A stretch of 64,000 nt of DNA from the NCBI RefSeq assembly GCF_023746535.1, contig NZ_CP098747.1, positions 248,001 to 312,000 on the forward strand, in the 5' to 3' direction. The stretch comes from Sneathiella marina. Lineage in GTDB: Bacteria > Pseudomonadota > Alphaproteobacteria > Sneathiellales > Sneathiellaceae. A program made the position numbers and the translations under genes. How positions within the stretch are numbered: position 1 is the stretch's first letter; each line of letters opens with the position of its first letter. The notes beneath the pieces are model-generated. The model was not told the DNA's origin. It ran no database searches and was given only the letters and a program-made list of their open reading frames with translations. Below, piece by piece: positions 62,454 through 64,000 of this stretch.

Positions 62454-63614
62454 CTAGTTGGCCAAAGCAAGTATCCTAGATACTTCTGCAGTCGTCGTTA
62501 TTGCTCTGGCGTTAGACTGGACGACTGGATGTGTCAGGGCGGCTTCCTTAATTTCCGTGAGGGCAGCGGCGGATACATCAATTTCGGATAATCTGTTTGG
62601 AAGTCCGAGAAAGCCGATAAACTCCCGTAACGCCGGCCCAGCCTGTTGTGCAGTTTCAACGCCCAGAATTCTAGCTATCCTGCTTTGCGGACCTTCCGTT
62701 GCCGGTAAATTATAATCCATTACAGCCGGAAGAAGTACGCAGGATGTCAATCCATGCGGGACGTGACCTATAACGCCAAGAAGATACCCCAAGCCATGGC
62801 TTGCCCCCATTCTATATCTGGAAAGACCGGCAGTTGCGTAGTAAACACCCATTTGACTTTCAGCGCGGTCATCGAGATTTTGTCCGTCGCGACGTGAACC
62901 TGACATACCGGAATGTAATAATTTAAGTCCTTCTGCGCAGGCATCGGCGATATCGGCATCAACCGCCGGTGCGCAAATAGTCTCAATAGCATGATCAATG
63001 GAGCGGACGCCCGAAGATAACCAAAGGCGCTCAGGTGTCTGCAGGCTCAATGTTGAACTGAGAATTATATGATCAGGTACGAGATGGTGATTTAGAAACC
63101 CTTCCTTACGTCCTGTTATGCTGCTTGTCGCACCGGCAAGAGGCGTAAATTCAGCTCCGGATAAAGTTGTTGGTACCGCGATATGCCTTAGGGGCCAATT
63201 TTCGATAACGGTTCCTTCTTTCGTTGCATAAGTATTTGCATCCAGTTCTTCGGGGCTGGTAATTTCCTTTGTTGCTACGATGAGTGCTATTTTTGTACCG
63301 TCTATGACGCTTCCGCCGCCAATGGACAAAATATGGGTTGCATTGTGACGTGTAATTTCTGCCGCCAATTCGAAAATGTTTTCATAGGGTGAATGTTCAC
63401 TCAGCAAACTGGTGACTGCGACAATTTTCTCACCTAGTGAGTTTCGCAGTTCAGAAACAACTTCCGAAGACATGTTGAGCGATCGGGATATTGAGACGAG
63501 AATTCGAGCGTCGGCGGTGTTGACAACAATATCAGAAACAGCGCGCGAGACATCTTGCTCCACGATCAGTCGGTTCTTCATTTCTGCTAAATCTGGAAAA
63601 GGCGTATCAGTCAT
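62454..63614 (-). CDS. iron-containing alcohol dehydrogenase family protein
   Basis: A 386-residue group III dehydrogenase. NAD-binding ILSIGGGSVIDGTKI, then PTTLSGAEFTP, and metal-ligand segments VRSIDHAIE, GASHGLGY and HVPHGLTSC are present. The TTxxGxE pattern resembles maleylacetate reductases as well as alcohol dehydrogenases, so the substrate is open. The frame extends to 63650, but ATG 63614 has GGGGAG four to five bases upstream. Confidence 0.85.
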   Translation of the reverse strand: MTDTPFPDLAEMKNRLIVEQDVSRAVSDIVVNTADARILVSISRSLNMSSEVVSELRNSLGEKIVAVTSLLSEHSPYENIFELAAEITRHNATHILSIGGGSVIDGTKIALIVATKEITSPEELDANTYATKEGTVIENWPLRHIAVPTTLSGAEFTPLAGATSSITGRKEGFLNHHLVPDHIILSSTLSLQTPERLWLSSGVRSIDHAIETICAPAVDADIADACAEGLKLLHSGMSGSRRDGQNLDDRAESQMGVYYATAGLSRYRMGASHGLGYLLGVIGHVPHGLTSCVLLPAVMDYNLPATEGPQSRIARILGVETAQQAGPALREFIGFLGLPNRLSEIDVSAAALTEIKEAALTHPVVQSNARAITTTAEVSRILALAN

Positions 63615-63692
63615 TGGACTCCCCATTTTCTGGATGTTGTTTTTACCCAAATATCAATATAACGCGTTCGTAGAATTATGTATGCCGATTTT

Positions 63693-64000
63693 CTAATGCC
63701 GAAAGGAAACGTCTTTTAAGTAATCCTGGGATCTCATCTCCATCAACCGAGACACCGTTCTGGCAAACTCAAAATTTCCATCGCCTTGAAGATAAAGGTC
63801 TTCGGCATTAACTTCAGCCGAGATTACTAAATTCGCCCCCGCTTCATACAATATGTCGACCAACGTGACGAAACGTTTGGATTCGTTTCTTCTGGCGGGG
63901 CTTAACTGCGGTACGTTGGCGAGTAATACAGAATGAAAATGTTCGACCAAAGTCAGATAGTCAGAAGCACCAAGCGGGCGACTGCACAGTTCTTCGAATT
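63693..64000 (-). CDS. zapE: cell division protein ZapE (AFG1-type ATPase), C-terminal part
   Basis: The frame runs off the right edge. The visible 102 residues begin FEELCSRPLGASDYL and continue HFHSVLLANVPQLSPARRNESKRF, FVTLVDILYEAG and SAEVNAEDLY, which are the conserved C-terminal sequences of ZapE/AFG1. ZapE is a Z-ring-associated ATPase in E. coli. The Walker motifs lie beyond the window. It has its own stop 79 bases before the dehydrogenase start on the same strand. Confidence 0.88.
   Translation of the reverse strand, partial: FEELCSRPLGASDYLTLVEHFHSVLLANVPQLSPARRNESKRFVTLVDILYEAGANLVISAEVNAEDLYLQGDGNFEFARTVSRLMEMRSQDYLKDVSFRH

Noticed and set aside
1-64000. tRNA, rRNA, insertion sequences, CRISPR arrays
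   Set aside because: I looked for T-loop-like motifs in gene gaps, transposase frames and spaced repeats by eye and saw none; a tRNAscan or CRISPR search would settle this.

Overview
The window looks like a chromosomal segment of an alphaproteobacterium with roughly balanced base composition. The evidence is a full ccmABCDEFGHI cytochrome c maturation operon, the dapF-mtaB-ftsY-yciB block divergent from ffh-rpsP-rimM-trmD-rplS-leuCDB-asd, sdhCDAB, an ethylmalonyl-CoA-pathway lyase/hydratase pair, and ZapE. A marine Rhodospirillales/Sneathiella-like heterotroph is plausible, but genus cannot be assigned from this sequence alone. I saw no tRNA, rRNA, insertion sequence, prophage or CRISPR array.

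Layout. 1-10 kb is accessory: a CobW-type metallochaperone end with an amidase, a DoxX-like protein, a glutathionyl-hydroquinone reductase-like enzyme, an orphan MqsA-type antitoxin, a free-standing allophanate hydrolase C-terminal domain, a 53-residue peptide gene facing a translationally coupled periplasmic operon (amidohydrolase, YtkA-like protein, MauG-like di-heme enzyme), an M14 carboxypeptidase and a DUF2855 protein. 10-24 kb holds regulators (GcvA-like LysR, GcvR-like ACT protein, HutC-like GntR), a GspE-N/AAA ATPase, htpG, a HAD protein, an efflux pump, an unknown lipoprotein, a NUDIX hydrolase, a DUF1223 protein and acnA with a strong terminator. 24.9-33.2 kb is one long transcription unit: acyl-CoA synthetase, livGHM, a substrate-binding protein, livF and a PaaK-like ligase, probably import and CoA activation of an organic acid. 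33.3-40.6 kb is the ccm operon. 40.6-46.5 kb holds a NUDIX protein, DUF4197, DUF3445, yciB, ftsY, mtaB and dapF. 46.7-54.8 kb is the ffh/ribosome-maturation/leucine/aspartate-semialdehyde block. 55-60.4 kb has the malyl-CoA lyase-type/mesaconyl-CoA hydratase pair and sdhCDAB. The end holds PaiB, an MHS transporter, an iron alcohol dehydrogenase and the C-terminus of ZapE.

How parts connect. The ccm operon supplies covalent c-heme, which the two-heme MauG-like enzyme at 4.7-5.9 kb needs. AcnA, SdhCDAB and the malyl/mesaconyl-CoA enzymes all feed central C4/C5 acid metabolism, and the liv/acyl-CoA ligase operon would deliver CoA esters into it. FtsY and Ffh, the two GTPases of co-translational targeting, sit in divergent operons a few kb apart.

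The best candidates for something undescribed are the amidohydrolase/YtkA/di-heme operon with its facing small peptide gene, a perfect 21-bp inverted repeat at 9622-9674, a two-codon start-stop reading frame inside mutually exclusive hairpins between rimM and trmD, and a possible small RNA upstream of ffh.
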